A stretch of DNA of 64,000 bases from an uncultured Bacteroidales bacterium (GCA_937886715.1 CAKZZD010000024.1:1-64000), one strand, 5' to 3'; numbered from the stretch's first letter, positions 18,304-28,000 are shown. Notes: generated from the letters alone by a model not told the origin. Numbers and translations: made by a program.

Positions 18304-18936
18304 CTTCACCGTATAGCAGCGGCACACGCCAAAAGTGTATTTTTTGTGCGCAGCCTCAGCGCCTATTGGACGGAGCAGCTCTACAAAAGCACTCCCTTTC
18401 GGGAAACACTCGATGCTCAGCGGAAGATAAGTGTATGCCTCGCGGTTCCCTGCCATGCGGCCACCCAACCATGGGATAATGCGCCGCGTGTAAAAATTAT
18501 AGACTGGACTCACCATCAGACAGTCGGGCGTGGCCAGTTCGAGTATCACCATACGGCCGCCAGGCTTCAGCACCCGCAGCATCTCACTAATGCCCTGCTC
18601 AAGGTGGACGAAGTTGCGAACCCCGAAAGCGCAGGTGACGGCATCGAAGGTTCCGTCACCAAAAGGCAGCCGTTCAGCATCGGAAACCATGAATGTGGCC
18701 GTCGGGGCCTTGTGCCTGGCCACGTCCAGCATCTCCTCCGAGAGGTCGATGCCGGTGACGGTGCAACCATGTTTCTGCAGTTCCACTACCATGTCGCCCG
18801 TACCGCAGGCCACGTCGAGCACATCGCCATGCAAGCCACGCACGGCATGCCGCCGCCAGCAGCGGTCGAGGCCGAGGCTCATGATGCGGTTCAGTCGGTC
18901 GTAGGTGCCGGCTATCTTGTCAAAGTCGTAGGCCAT
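18280..18936 (-). CDS. ubiE: Demethylmenaquinone methyltransferase
   Basis: UbiE/MenG has 218 residues. The SAM-binding motif I is DVLDVACGTGDMVVEL (about 39-54), followed by VTGIDLSEEMLDVARHK and the post-I motif. FGVRNF and PGGRMVILELATP are typical of the UbiE/COQ5 family. It methylates demethylmenaquinone to menaquinone, the last step of the pathway. It lies 3 bases after menA, which makes its substrate, and is probably cotranscribed with aspS and menA. Confidence 0.95.
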   Translation of the reverse strand: MAYDFDKIAGTYDRLNRIMSLGLDRCWRRHAVRGLHGDVLDVACGTGDMVVELQKHGCTVTGIDLSEEMLDVARHKAPTATFMVSDAERLPFGDGTFDAVTCAFGVRNFVHLEQGISEMLRVLKPGGRMVILELATPDCLMVSPVYNFYTRRIIPWLGGRMAGNREAYTYLPLSIECFPKGSAFVELLRPIGAEAAHKKYTFGVCRCYTVKKNKEAAR

Positions 18937-18939
18937 GGA

Positions 18940-19827
18940 CTACCATATTGGATAAGGACAGGTGGCTTCGACATTGTACACCTCGCCATAGATTACGGCA
19001 AGCACAAAGGTGCTGATGACCAGCAGGGGCAACATCGGATCGAGCCGTTTACCGTCGCGACGCCACACGCCAATGATATGCCACAAAAAGAAGGGAACAG
19101 TGATGGCACAGAAGGCCATGTGCTCCTCGTTCCACATGAAGCACGCTACGCCTAGCGCCACCAGCAGCGTCTGGTATATCTTGGCCCACCGTTTGCCGAT
19201 GCGCAAAGGGATGGTCTTGCGGATGCCCTGGTCGCTCTCCATGTCGCGGATATTGTTCACGTTGAGCACCGCCACGCTCAGCAGGCCCATTCCCACGGCG
19301 GGAGCCCAAAGCCAAATCTCGAACGGGATGGTGTGGGCGATGACGAAATAGCTGCCCAGCACGCTCACCAGGCCGAAGAAGATGAAGACGAACAAGTCGC
19401 CGAGGCCGATATAGCCGTAGGGCTTCTTGCCGAGGGTGTAGTGTGTGGCGGCCCAGATGGCGGCGGCACCCAGCAGCAGCACCCACCACGGGCACCCCGA
19501 CAGCAGCACCATCAGCAGTCCGAAGACGCAGCAAGCCACCACCGTGCCGTTGATGGCGCGCCACATCTGTTTGACCGTCATGCCACCGTCGGTCATGCTG
19601 TAGTTGGGGCCCTCCCTACCCTCGCCGTCCACGCCGCTCAGGTGGTCGCCCATCTCGTTGCTGAGGTTGGAAAGCACCTGAAGCGACACCGTGGTAAGCA
19701 GCAGAAACAGATGCGTCCACGGCCGACAAGCCGGGGCAGCATACCCCATAACACCTCCGCACACCACTCCTGCCAGCGACAGGGGCAATGTGCGGAGACG
19801 CATTGACTTAACTAAAGCCTTAAACAT
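18940..19827 (-). CDS. menA: 1,4-dihydroxy-2-naphthoate polyprenyltransferase
   Basis: MenA has 295 residues, a polytopic inner-membrane protein of the UbiA superfamily. The first aspartate-rich region contains SNEMGDHLSGVDGEGREGP and the second NVNNIRDMESD, both needed to bind prenyl diphosphate with magnesium. It transfers a polyprenyl chain to 1,4-dihydroxy-2-naphthoate to give demethylmenaquinone, which UbiE downstream methylates. One base separates it from aspS and three from ubiE. Menaquinone fits an anaerobic Bacteroidales respiratory chain. Confidence 0.95.
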   Translation of the reverse strand: MFKALVKSMRLRTLPLSLAGVVCGGVMGYAAPACRPWTHLFLLLTTVSLQVLSNLSNEMGDHLSGVDGEGREGPNYSMTDGGMTVKQMWRAINGTVVACCVFGLLMVLLSGCPWWVLLLGAAAIWAATHYTLGKKPYGYIGLGDLFVFIFFGLVSVLGSYFVIAHTIPFEIWLWAPAVGMGLLSVAVLNVNNIRDMESDQGIRKTIPLRIGKRWAKIYQTLLVALGVACFMWNEEHMAFCAITVPFFLWHIIGVWRRDGKRLDPMLPLLVISTFVLAVIYGEVYNVEATCPYPIW

Positions 19828-19828
19828 A

Positions 19829-21586
19829 TCAGCCCTTAAGGTCGACCTTGATCTGTAGCTCGTCGAGCTGTTCCTGGCTGATGGGCGAAGGCGACTGGCT
19901 CATCACGTCGCGGCCGGAATTGTTCTTCGGGAAGGCGATGAAGTCGCGTATCGAGTCGGCACCGGCGAAGATGGAGCACAGGCGGTCGAAGCCGAAGGCA
20001 AGGCCGGCGTGTGGCGGTGCGCCATAGGTGAAGGCATCCATCAGGAAACCAAACTGCGCGTAGGCGCTCTCGTCGGTGAAGCCCAGCGTGTGGAACATCT
20101 TGTTCTGCAATGTGCGGTCGTGGATACGGATGCTGCCGCCGCCCACCTCGCAGCCGTTCATCACGATGTCGTAGGCGTTGGCGCGGATGTCGCCCCACTT
20201 CGACGGGTCGTCGAGCAGGGGTTCGTCCTCGGGCTTGGGTGCCGTGAAGGGGTGGTGCATGGCGTAGTAGCGCTGTGTCTCGTCGTCCCACTCCAGCAGA
20301 GGGAAATCGATGACCCACAGGGGGGCGAACTTCTGCGGGTCGCGAAGGCCGAGCTGCTGGCCCATCTCAAGGCGCAGGGCGCAGAGCTGCACGCGCGTCT
20401 TCATGGCGGGTCCACAGAGCAGCAGCATCAGGTCGCCGGGCTTGGCGCCCATCCTGTCGGCCACAGCCTTTAGGGCCTCGGCGTCGTAGAACTTGTCCAC
20501 CGAGCTCTTGAACGAGCCATCGGCGTTGTACTTGATATACACCATACCGCCGGCACCCACCTGCGGACGCTTGACGAAGTCGGTCAGCGCGTCGAGTTGC
20601 TTGCGGGTGTATTCAGCGCAGCCTTCGGCCACGATGCCCACCACCAGCTCGGCGCCGTCGAAGAGACCGAAGCCGTGGCCCTTGACCACGTCGGTCACCT
20701 CCTTGAACTCCATGCCGAAGCGCAGGTCGGGCTTGTCGCTGCCGTAGAGACGCATGGCATCGTGCCAGGTCATGCGGGGAAACTTGTCGAACTCGATGCC
20801 CTTCATCTCCTTGAAGAGGTGCTTGGCCAAGCCCTCGAACATGTTGAGCACATCCTCCTGATGCACGAAGCTCATCTCGCAGTCGATCTGCGTGAACTCG
20901 GGCTGCCGGTCGGCACGAAGGTCCTCGTCGCGGAAGCAGCGCACAATCTGAAAGTAGCGGTCCATGCCGGCCACCATCAGCAGCTGCTTGTACTGCTGCG
21001 GGCTCTGCGGCAGGGCGTAGAACTCGCCGGGATTCATGCGGCTCGGCACCACAAAGTCGCGTGCGCCTTCGGGTGTGCTCTTGATGAGCATCGGGGTCTC
21101 AATCTCAAGGAAATCGCGGTCGCTCAGATAATTTCTCACCAACATAGCCATCTTGTGGCGCATCACGAGGTTGTTCTTCACCGGGTTGCGACGGATGTCG
21201 AGGTAGCGGTATTTCATGCGCAGGTCGTCGCCGCCGTCGCTCTGGTCCTCGATGGTAAAGGGCGGTGTTTTCGACTCGTTGAGAACCGTCATCTCCTCCA
21301 CCTCGAGTTCTATTTCACCGGTTGGAATCTTGGTGTTCTTTGACGAACGCTCAATCACAGTGCCAGTCACCTGCAGCACATATTCACGCCCCAGACGGCG
21401 GGCCCGCTCGCACAACGGTGCGTTGGTCTCCATGTTGAAGGCCAACTGAGTGATACCATAACGGTCGCGCAGATCGACAAATGTCATGCCGCCCAAATCG
21501 CGACTACGCTGCACCCATCCGCACAGCGTCACTTTTTCTCCCTTATTGGCAAGACGCAACTCGCCGCAAGTATTAGTCCTATACAT
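19829..21586 (-). CDS. aspS: Aspartyl-tRNA synthetase, bacterial type
   Basis: AspS has 585 residues. The anticodon-binding OB domain fills about 1-105 ([24 protein letters not shown]). The class II core follows, with motif 2 [18 protein letters not shown] and motif 3 near [13 protein letters not shown] insertion (about 290-420) marks the bacterial form. It charges tRNA-Asp. Length is standard. It leads an operon with menA and ubiE, an unusual mix of translation and quinone genes. A -7-like TATTTTTG lies at 21629-21622, 36 bases upstream of the ATG. Confidence 0.97.
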   Translation of the reverse strand: MYRTNTCGELRLANKGEKVTLCGWVQRSRDLGGMTFVDLRDRYGITQLAFNMETNAPLCERARRLGREYVLQVTGTVIERSSKNTKIPTGEIELEVEEMTVLNESKTPPFTIEDQSDGGDDLRMKYRYLDIRRNPVKNNLVMRHKMAMLVRNYLSDRDFLEIETPMLIKSTPEGARDFVVPSRMNPGEFYALPQSPQQYKQLLMVAGMDRYFQIVRCFRDEDLRADRQPEFTQIDCEMSFVHQEDVLNMFEGLAKHLFKEMKGIEFDKFPRMTWHDAMRLYGSDKPDLRFGMEFKEVTDVVKGHGFGLFDGAELVVGIVAEGCAEYTRKQLDALTDFVKRPQVGAGGMVYIKYNADGSFKSSVDKFYDAEALKAVADRMGAKPGDLMLLLCGPAMKTRVQLCALRLEMGQQLGLRDPQKFAPLWVIDFPLLEWDDETQRYYAMHHPFTAPKPEDEPLLDDPSKWGDIRANAYDIVMNGCEVGGGSIRIHDRTLQNKMFHTLGFTDESAYAQFGFLMDAFTYGAPPHAGLAFGFDRLCSIFAGADSIRDFIAFPKNNSGRDVMSQSPSPISQEQLDELQIKVDLKG

Positions 21587-21621
21587 ATTTATAAATTATT
21601 ATTTCGTCAGATAACAAACTG

Positions 21622-21629
21622 CAAAAATA
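21622..21629 (-). promoter_or_regulatory. Likely -7 element for the aspS-menA-ubiE operon
   Basis: TATTTTTG on the minus strand at 21629-21622 fits the Bacteroidota -7 box and lies 36 bases before the aspS ATG. No clear -33 TTTG is found at the right distance, so confidence is moderate. Confidence 0.5.
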
Positions 21630-21714
21630 CAATTTTTTTTTAAATCCCCACCGCTTTACCGCATTTGTCTCCGAAAAAAACGCCTCCTCCGCCGCCGCCG
21701 AAACACATTTTTTT

Positions 21715-21806
21715 CGAACGCCATAACTGCTTGATATCCACCTACCATCACCTTATCAACTCCTACCCAACTCCTACCATGGTAGGAGTTGGGTAGGAGT
21801 TGGGTA
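21715..21806 (-). repeat. Dispersed palindromic repeat, copy A
   Basis: A perfect 46-bp palindrome (arms 21757-21779 and 21780-21802) is made of the 11-base unit CAACTCCTACC repeated. A 27-base tail at 21715-21741 reads, on the minus strand, GTGGATATCAAGCAGTT and onward. The same palindrome-plus-tail occurs at 33165-33254 and 61370-61457. The remainder of this 260-base gap (21587-21846) holds the aspS promoter and no gene. Confidence 0.85.
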
Positions 21807-21846
21807 GGAGAAGATACGGAGAAACAATGGTTTACGGAGACTGAAT

Positions 21847-22788
21847 TCAGAGGGAAATACGGGTGAGGAGGCCCAGGCGGAGCTGAGTTTCGTCGCTCAG
21901 CGAGCGCATGATTCCGCTTGAGGCGGTGAAGGTGAGTTCGCCGATATAGACACGGCCGGCGACACAATAGAGGTCCACCCTCACCTCAGGATGTCCCAAA
22001 GAGAGCGTTTCGGCCAGACGGATCATGGTGTCGAGTTGGACGGGGGGCGCCATGTCGACAAAGGGCTGCTGGCGCATGTCAGGGGCAAGGCCGTCGCGGA
22101 AGGGGCGCCAGGGATAAAGTTCGTAAAGGTCCTTGACAGCCTTACGTCGAGAGATGCGGCGGTCGTAACAGACCAAGCAAAGCTCGGCATGGCCGTTGAA
22201 ACAGAAAAACTTATAATCCACCGGCGGGGAACCGGCGACGATATCGGGATCATCCAGGCCGATATATTCCTCGGCTAGCACACGGGGCTGTATGCGGAGG
22301 TAGTGTGGTTCGACGGTGGCATAGCCGTAACGGCGGTTCATGCAATTCCGTAAGGAGTGGGTAATGCGTCGTTTTTCAGAGTCGGACAACTTAGACTGGT
22401 CGACTACCAGACGGGTGGAGCCACAGTCGTGGCTGCATTTGATGGCAAAGGCTTGCGGCAAATGGTCGAAAGATATGTCGTCGGCGTTGTCCCAGACGGC
22501 CAGCGTGGCGGGCAGATAGTCGGCGAAGCCCTGCCGGGAAAGCAGTTGCTTCATGGTCACCTTGTCGGTGAGTTCGGCCCAATGGTCGAGCGGGCCATGG
22601 AGCTTAAGCCACTGGATTTTTTCGTTGAGCGTGCGGGGATTGTCGAGGTCGAGGGTGGAGCCGGTCTTGTAGCGCCAGAAAAGGGCAAGGGCACGCGACA
22701 GGTGGCGGTCGACAAGGCGAGGCCACAAGGGCGAGGCCACGTAGGCCTTGAGGGCCAGATGGGTCAGTATGTTGCGCTTACGATTCAC
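21847..22788 (-). CDS. TupA-like ATP-grasp protein
   Basis: The protein has 313 residues and matches the TupA-like ATP-grasp family: NPRTLNEKIQWLKLHG near the N-terminus, TDKVTMKQLL, AIKCSHDCGSTRLV, then PRVLAEEYIGLDD and VDYKFFCFNGHAELC. A late GELTFTASSG segment carries the last ATP-grasp glutamate. Such proteins are found in capsule and cell-wall polymer loci (teichuronopeptide-type ligases). The start is a GTG at 22788 that overlaps the preceding nuclease gene by 11 bases; no ATG fits the conserved N-terminus. It is the last gene of a three-gene minus-strand unit. Confidence 0.85.
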   Translation of the reverse strand: MNRKRNILTHLALKAYVASPLWPRLVDRHLSRALALFWRYKTGSTLDLDNPRTLNEKIQWLKLHGPLDHWAELTDKVTMKQLLSRQGFADYLPATLAVWDNADDISFDHLPQAFAIKCSHDCGSTRLVVDQSKLSDSEKRRITHSLRNCMNRRYGYATVEPHYLRIQPRVLAEEYIGLDDPDIVAGSPPVDYKFFCFNGHAELCLVCYDRRISRRKAVKDLYELYPWRPFRDGLAPDMRQQPFVDMAPPVQLDTMIRLAETLSLGHPEVRVDLYCVAGRVYIGELTFTASSGIMRSLSDETQLRLGLLTRISL

Positions 22789-23764
22789 TGTCGGAGAGGA
22801 TGAGCATCAGGGGGAGATGGTCGGAGAGGCCCCCTTCATAGTGTGCGCCCCGATAGGTGCGCTTGGGGCGTCGACCGACGCTGCCTTTTTCGTCAGCGAG
22901 CAGGCGGTCGGAATGGATGAGCCGCGTGACGCAACTTTTCCAGGGACGGCCGTTGATGAGGAACATGGCGTCGATGAAGTCCCACTGTCCCTGATACTTG
23001 TAGCTGCCCTTGCTCGAAGCCTTTCGGCTGAAGAGATTCTCGACACCTTCAGGATTGGTGTATTCGCCACCGAAGCCCATGCCCTCGGCAATGGCAGGAT
23101 CGTCGGCAGTGGCGTTCATGTCGCCCATGGCGAGGATGGTGGCATCGGGATGGGCGGTGTGGAGGGCGTTCATCGTGTCGCGCAGCGTGGTGGCCACTTT
23201 CATGCGATACACTTCGGCCTCGTCGCCGCCACGTTTCGACGGCCAGTGGTTGAGAAGGAATATGAGGGTGTCGCCCTGCGGCGTGACGCCTTCGACACGG
23301 AGGATGTCGCGTGTGTAGAAATTCTCGGCGCTGTCGGAAACGGAGATGGGGCTGCTGGCGGTGACGCGGAATCGCTCCTTGCGGTAGATGAGGGCGCAGT
23401 CGATGCCGCGATGGTCGGGGGAGTCGTAGTGCACGTAGCGGTAGCCGGCGCGATGGAGCGGAGAGCCCTCACATAGTTCGCGGAGCACCCATTTGTTTTC
23501 CACCTCGGCGAAGCCCACCACGTCGGGCAAATCCATATCGATGATTGTTCGGGCGATGCCGTCGCGTTTTGCGTTGAAGCGGCGGCGGGTCCAGTGGCGA
23601 TCGCCGTCGGGAGTGAATTCCTCATCGTCGGTGTTGATGTCGTCGCGGATGTCGAAGAAATTTTCAACATTCCACCAGGCCACTGTGAAATGAGCCGGCT
23701 GCTCGTGGGCAAGCAGCGAGTGTGCCACAGGAAGCAGCAGGCTCATCAACAGGGTAGTATGCAT
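22778..23764 (-). CDS. Exported endonuclease/exonuclease/phosphatase family protein
   Basis: The protein has 328 residues starting at the ATG at 23764; the GTG at 23770 is less likely. It begins with a short signal sequence. The family core is complete: WWNVENFFD, VVGFAEVENKWVL, RGIDCALIYRK, LNHWPSKRGG, MGDMNA and SDHLPL. The last two motifs give the D-x-N and D-H residues that bind metal and activate water. In Bacteroidota such proteins are usually secreted or periplasmic, acting on nucleic acids or phosphoesters. The substrate is unknown. It lies 9 bases after the EF-hand gene and overlaps the TupA-like gene. Confidence 0.9.
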   Translation of the reverse strand: MHTTLLMSLLLPVAHSLLAHEQPAHFTVAWWNVENFFDIRDDINTDDEEFTPDGDRHWTRRRFNAKRDGIARTIIDMDLPDVVGFAEVENKWVLRELCEGSPLHRAGYRYVHYDSPDHRGIDCALIYRKERFRVTASSPISVSDSAENFYTRDILRVEGVTPQGDTLIFLLNHWPSKRGGDEAEVYRMKVATTLRDTMNALHTAHPDATILAMGDMNATADDPAIAEGMGFGGEYTNPEGVENLFSRKASSKGSYKYQGQWDFIDAMFLINGRPWKSCVTRLIHSDRLLADEKGSVGRRPKRTYRGAHYEGGLSDHLPLMLILSDSES

Positions 23765-23773
23765 AACCACGGG

Positions 23774-25831
23774 TTATTCGGCAGGGGCTTCTTCAACAAC
23801 AAGTGTGTCTGCGGGCAGAGGTTCTTCGGCGGCAGGTGCCATAGTGTCGACAACCTCGGCAGCGGCGGCTTCGGCAGCGGCTTTCTTTTGCCAGGGCAGG
23901 TTTTTGGTGAAATAGAGCACACCGAACGCGATGAGCGCGAGCACCAAAAGCCAGCACAGGATGCGACGCCAGAGGGGTGCTTTCTTCTCGGCGAAGGGAT
24001 CGTTGGCGACCATCTTGGGGAATTTGGCGACGGAGGTGAGTGTAGAGCCGAAAGCGGTGTTGACAAGCACCTTCGAGTTGACGGCCCATCCGTTGGCGTT
24101 GAGGATCGGACCGATGTTGCGCTTGCGGAGCTTGAGCCATGCCAGCAGCATGGAGGGTCCGCTGATGAAGAGCACGACGGCAGCCAGCAGGAGAATGATG
24201 TTGTACCACTTGGCCGCGATGAATGTGCCTACCATGGCGAGGGCGGCACCGATGGCTCCTAAGGCCAAGCCTATGGCGGCAAAGATACCGGCGAACTTGG
24301 CGATGTCGAATGGCTGGGCTTTCTTGTCGACAAGGGGTGTGCCGTCAGCAGCCTTGGCGGAGAGGTCGCTGGAGGCGGTGTCGGCTTTGGCGGTCATTTG
24401 GTCGAACTGTTTGCTTTCTTTGTCGGAGGCGCTCTTGTTGATTTTGTCGCTCACCCATTTGCCGAACTTGCGGTAGGGTCGCCAGAAGGCCTGGCGGACG
24501 CTGATGGGGTTGTCGATGATTTTGGTGATGGTGGCATCCCAGTCGTTGCCGTCGCGGTCGTAGAAGATGCCGTTTTTGCCTTCGCTGAGATTGTCGACAT
24601 CACCGCAGGTGAGGGCAGCCACGATGTCCATCTTGCCTTCCTTCACCTTCGAGGTGCAGGTGCAATAGATGAGGTACATGCCGCTGGCAGGGGCCATGGC
24701 GGCCTGCTTGCCCATGTCGGACACGCGGACGCAGAGTTCGCAGCAACGTTGGTCGATATAGAGCCGACCCGCCTGGAAGACGGCATCGGTGCCGGGTTCA
24801 CGGTTGTAGAAATCTTTGAAAACGACGTAGTTCTTGAGCAGCTTGAAGAAGTCGCGGCAATAATGCAGCAACTTGTTCACGGGCTCGATGGCGGCGGCAT
24901 GCTCTTCGATCTGGGCGGCAATAGCCTCGTTCATGGCAGTTTCGCCGGCGGCTTTCCACTCGGTATAGGCATCGATTTTGGAGACAACAGTCTGCCAGTC
25001 GGCCTCGTTGATGGAGTCCTTGCCGGGGAAATCGACATCGAAAACGAGCGTCTTGAGCTTGGCGTAATCGGCCTGCCAAGCGGGGTTGATGGCAGCGCCG
25101 TCGAAAGGAAGGAGGGGTTCTGTAGAGGGACGCATCAGGGGGTAGGCGGCAATTTCTTCGACATTATCGACGAGGTTGCCGTCGCTGATGGCGGCGATTT
25201 TCTCGACCTGAACGTCGAGAGCTTCGGCAGCGGCATCATCGAATTTCAACAGCTTGCAGCGCATGAAATAGTCGCTGACCTTGGCGCGGAGAGCGTTGAC
25301 AGCAGCCTCGGCATCGTCGCTGGCGTCGCCGTATGGCGGCGTGAAAGGTTCGGGGTTCTGGGCGACGTACTCGGCTTTGCATTTTTCTTCGTAGTCGGCG
25401 ATGTACTGGTCGACATCGGCCAAAGTGATCGTGTCCTTGTCGAGGCCAAGCTTATCCATGATCAGTTTGGTGGAGTCGATCACCGTTTTTCCTTCGTCGG
25501 TAGCTTCCTGCACCTCCGACATGCTCACAGAATCGTGGCCTTCCAGCAGGTAGTCCATGTTCTTCAGCACATTGCGTAGCCATTGTGAAGCCACGACCAC
25601 TTCGTGGGCACGGATACGCCCGTCGTGGTCGGTATCCATCAGGGAGAGCGTCCTCTCATCAAGTTCGAGACCCTTGACGGGGCAACTCAGCACCGTCCAA
25701 AGCTTCTGATCCAACTCGTCGAGGTGAGCAATGTCCTCGCCAGTCTCGATATTGACGCGGGTGACACCACCGACAACGCTGAATTTCCAATCGTAGCCTT
25801 GAGCCTTGCCTGCTTTTTTCGATTTAGCCAT
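23774..25831 (-). CDS. Uncharacterised EF-hand membrane protein
   Basis: This 685-residue protein is not one I can name. Near the N-terminus residues 66-77 (DTDHDGRIRAHE) form a complete 12-residue EF-hand loop, with acidic or polar ligands at positions 1, 3, 5 and 12 and G and I at 6 and 8. A long helical domain follows, then membrane segments at about 510-535, 540-562 and 625-645, and an Ala/Glu-rich tail of about 35 residues. There is no signal peptide. It leads a three-gene unit with a nuclease-family protein and a TupA-like protein, under a good promoter. A calcium-responsive envelope role is possible but unproven. Confidence 0.75.
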   Translation of the reverse strand: MAKSKKAGKAQGYDWKFSVVGGVTRVNIETGEDIAHLDELDQKLWTVLSCPVKGLELDERTLSLMDTDHDGRIRAHEVVVASQWLRNVLKNMDYLLEGHDSVSMSEVQEATDEGKTVIDSTKLIMDKLGLDKDTITLADVDQYIADYEEKCKAEYVAQNPEPFTPPYGDASDDAEAAVNALRAKVSDYFMRCKLLKFDDAAAEALDVQVEKIAAISDGNLVDNVEEIAAYPLMRPSTEPLLPFDGAAINPAWQADYAKLKTLVFDVDFPGKDSINEADWQTVVSKIDAYTEWKAAGETAMNEAIAAQIEEHAAAIEPVNKLLHYCRDFFKLLKNYVVFKDFYNREPGTDAVFQAGRLYIDQRCCELCVRVSDMGKQAAMAPASGMYLIYCTCTSKVKEGKMDIVAALTCGDVDNLSEGKNGIFYDRDGNDWDATITKIIDNPISVRQAFWRPYRKFGKWVSDKINKSASDKESKQFDQMTAKADTASSDLSAKAADGTPLVDKKAQPFDIAKFAGIFAAIGLALGAIGAALAMVGTFIAAKWYNIILLLAAVVLFISGPSMLLAWLKLRKRNIGPILNANGWAVNSKVLVNTAFGSTLTSVAKFPKMVANDPFAEKKAPLWRRILCWLLVLALIAFGVLYFTKNLPWQKKAAAEAAAAEVVDTMAPAAEEPLPADTLVVEEAPAE

Positions 25832-25919
25832 AATCTATAATGTATTTAGGATTAATATTATATACAACAGCATAATTGTCAGATCGTTGCAATGACGGAC
25901 ATCGATCGTGACATATTTG

Positions 25920-25951
25920 CAAATATACACATATTTTTATATTTTGTCAAA
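25920..25951 (-). promoter_or_regulatory. Promoter for the EF-hand/nuclease/TupA-like unit
   Basis: Minus-strand TTTG (25951-25948), 20 bases, TATATTTG (25927-25920). It leaves a leader of about 85 bases. Apart from this and the LysE -7 box, I see nothing definite in the AT-rich gap at 25832-26144. Confidence 0.75.
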
Positions 25952-26116
25952 TAAAAAAGCGATTTGAGCATTAATTATCAGCGCAATATGAAATCGGAGC
26001 GGTTTGCTCACAAGAGCCGAAGTCGAGACACGGATATGAATCTATAAACCAATGTGATGGAGGCATTGGGGATCATTTTTTTTGATGGATAGCGGTTCCG
26101 ATATACAATAATTTTG

Positions 26117-26124
26117 TATTTTTG
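26117..26124 (+). promoter_or_regulatory. -7 element for the LysE-type exporter
   Basis: TATTTTTG lies only 8 bases before the first ATG (26133) and 20 before the second (26145). With a start of transcription around 26128-26131, the second ATG is the more comfortable initiation codon. The -33 box is not clear. Confidence 0.55.
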
Positions 26125-26144
26125 CAGTTTAAATGCACGAGGTA

Positions 26145-26921
26145 ATGGAATTGCTAATCGGCATATTATGTGGTGCAGCGCTGTCACTGTTTTTCAGTTT
26201 CGGCCCGGCTTTCTTTTCCCTGATCCAGAACAGCATAAACTATGGGTTCCGCAAGGGTGTTGCCTTTGTGATCGGCATTGCCGCGAGCGATATGATGATT
26301 GTGTTCCTAATGCTTACGATACTGAAAAACATGGACATGTCGGCCACATTGCACAATGTGTACGTGGCCACCATTGGAGCCATTGCCATTGCCGGATTTG
26401 GCATCTACACCTTTCGCAGGAAAGCCCTGACGGCCAATGTCGAGGGAAGCGGACAAAAGAGATTCCAGGCAGAAGAGAATGTGCGCGGACGGCAGATGAT
26501 GCTGCATGGATTCTTGCTGAACAGCATCAACCCGACAATCTGGATATGGTGGGTGACAATCATCACGTTCCTGTCGGCAGAGATGGACCTTTCGAGCACA
26601 GAAAGATATACTTTTTTTGCCGGCCTCTTGCTGGCCAACATGAGCGTGGACATCTTGAAATGCCGCCTCTCGGCGATGATGCAGAGTTGGTTCACGGCAA
26701 AGGTGCTCAATGTGTTCAACAAAGTGACGGGAACGATACTGATAGGTATTGCCATCTATATTTTCGTCTCGATGATCCTGTATCAGACCAACGACGACAT
26801 TCGCCAAAAACAGCAGGAGAGCGAGACGCAAGGCACCCGCATCATTCAAACCCTACATGACCACATGAACAGGGATTCGTCCAGCACCAAAAGAGCTGAC
26901 GACACACTTTATCTGGAGTAG
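26145..26921 (+). CDS. LysE/RhtB-family exporter
   Basis: This is a 258-residue inner-membrane protein of the LysE superfamily. It has six hydrophobic helices and the N-terminal signature FSFGPAFFSLIQNSINYGFRKG, followed by VIGIAASDMMIV. LysE-type proteins export amino acids or related small molecules; the substrate cannot be read from sequence. The start at 26145 (MELLIG) is preferred over 26133 because of the promoter position. The C-terminus has a hydrophilic tail of about 35 residues. The gene converges with the LRR gene and the two overlap by 13 bases. Confidence 0.87.
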   Translation: MELLIGILCGAALSLFFSFGPAFFSLIQNSINYGFRKGVAFVIGIAASDMMIVFLMLTILKNMDMSATLHNVYVATIGAIAIAGFGIYTFRRKALTANVEGSGQKRFQAEENVRGRQMMLHGFLLNSINPTIWIWWVTIITFLSAEMDLSSTERYTFFAGLLLANMSVDILKCRLSAMMQSWFTAKVLNVFNKVTGTILIGIAIYIFVSMILYQTNDDIRQKQQESETQGTRIIQTLHDHMNRDSSSTKRADDTLYLE

Positions 26922-27967
26922 AATATCCGCTTGGGTTTCAGTCCAGGCGACGCAACCACATAGACGCCTGTGGCATTCAACTCCACGGGTTGCACTTCGG
27001 TGGCACAGTTGATTGTGGCGCAAGGACGTCCGACGATATCATAGACACCGATGCTCTTGCCAGCAAGACCGCTGACCACTATGCCACCCGGCTGCAGCGA
27101 TACATTCCATCTGTCGACAATCACATCATCCACTGCCACAGGAGGCTCAGGCCCGGGACCCGGGCCTGGGCCAGGACCTGGATCAGTAGAGTCACAAGGT
27201 GCCTCAACCATATCGAAGGCGTTCCATTCGGAGGCGCTGTATTGGCTCAACATGTTGCACGGGACCTGTACGGTAAGTCCATAGACATGCTCCATGGCAT
27301 CGGCAGCCAGTGTGGGAGGCACCGTGGCATGAAGACGCACGGTGTCGAGGTTTTCAGAGTCGGAAAAAGCCAATCCACCCACAAAGCGGAGAGTCGACGG
27401 CAAATCGACAACCAACATATTGATTCGGTAGTAGAAAGCCGTTCCTCCAATGCCAAGAACCCCCTCGGGGACAATCACTTCTGGGCCCACATTGGCACGG
27501 GTTTCGACCAGATAGTTGTCAATCACAAGCAGACCTTCACTCCAATTACTGCTGTCGGCCCAATATGCCGTGCCATAGAAAGCCTGCGCATTTATCCGCG
27601 TCAACGTCGAGGGCAACTCGATGGTATCGAGAGCGGTGCAGTTACGGAAAGCCAACTGGCCGATAGTGGTAAGTCCTTCGGGCAATGTGATGCGCGTCAG
27701 TCCGCTATTATTGTTGAAAGCGCGCAGCTTGATTTCGGTCACCTGATAGGTCTGTTCTCCATCCGACACGGTTGCGGGAATCTGTAGCCACCCGAGCGGC
27801 TCGGAGGGATTGTCCCAATGAGCACCGGCCACAGACACGGTGGTGGCCGACAGAACCGAATATTCGACCGTCTGGCCCGTAGGGGCGACAGCGGTGAAAG
27901 CAAATGTCCTCGCCACGGTGGTGGCGAGGAGCACTGCTATAATGATCGTTTTTTTCATCATCATCAA
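26909..27967 (-). CDS. Secreted BspA-type leucine-rich repeat protein
   Basis: The protein has about 350 residues; four consecutive ATGs leave the exact start between 27967 and 27958. A signal peptide is followed by LRR_5 (BspA-type) repeats, for example LTRITLPEGLTTIGQLAF and LDTIELPSTLTRINAQAF. Next comes a proline-glycine linker (PGPGPGPGPEP) at about 270-280. A short C-terminal domain (VSGLAGKSIGVYDIVGRP, then LNATGVYVV) resembles a T9SS type A sorting tail. It is probably displayed on the surface, where BspA-type repeats bind host or microbial proteins. It starts 33 bases after mutB on the same strand and may be cotranscribed with it. Confidence 0.82.
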   Translation of the reverse strand: MMMMKKTIIIAVLLATTVARTFAFTAVAPTGQTVEYSVLSATTVSVAGAHWDNPSEPLGWLQIPATVSDGEQTYQVTEIKLRAFNNNSGLTRITLPEGLTTIGQLAFRNCTALDTIELPSTLTRINAQAFYGTAYWADSSNWSEGLLVIDNYLVETRANVGPEVIVPEGVLGIGGTAFYYRINMLVVDLPSTLRFVGGLAFSDSENLDTVRLHATVPPTLAADAMEHVYGLTVQVPCNMLSQYSASEWNAFDMVEAPCDSTDPGPGPGPGPGPEPPVAVDDVIVDRWNVSLQPGGIVVSGLAGKSIGVYDIVGRPCATINCATEVQPVELNATGVYVVASPGLKPKRIFYSR

Positions 27968-28000
27968 TAATAAAGGTGGAAAGCCTAAAGATGGGGGCGG

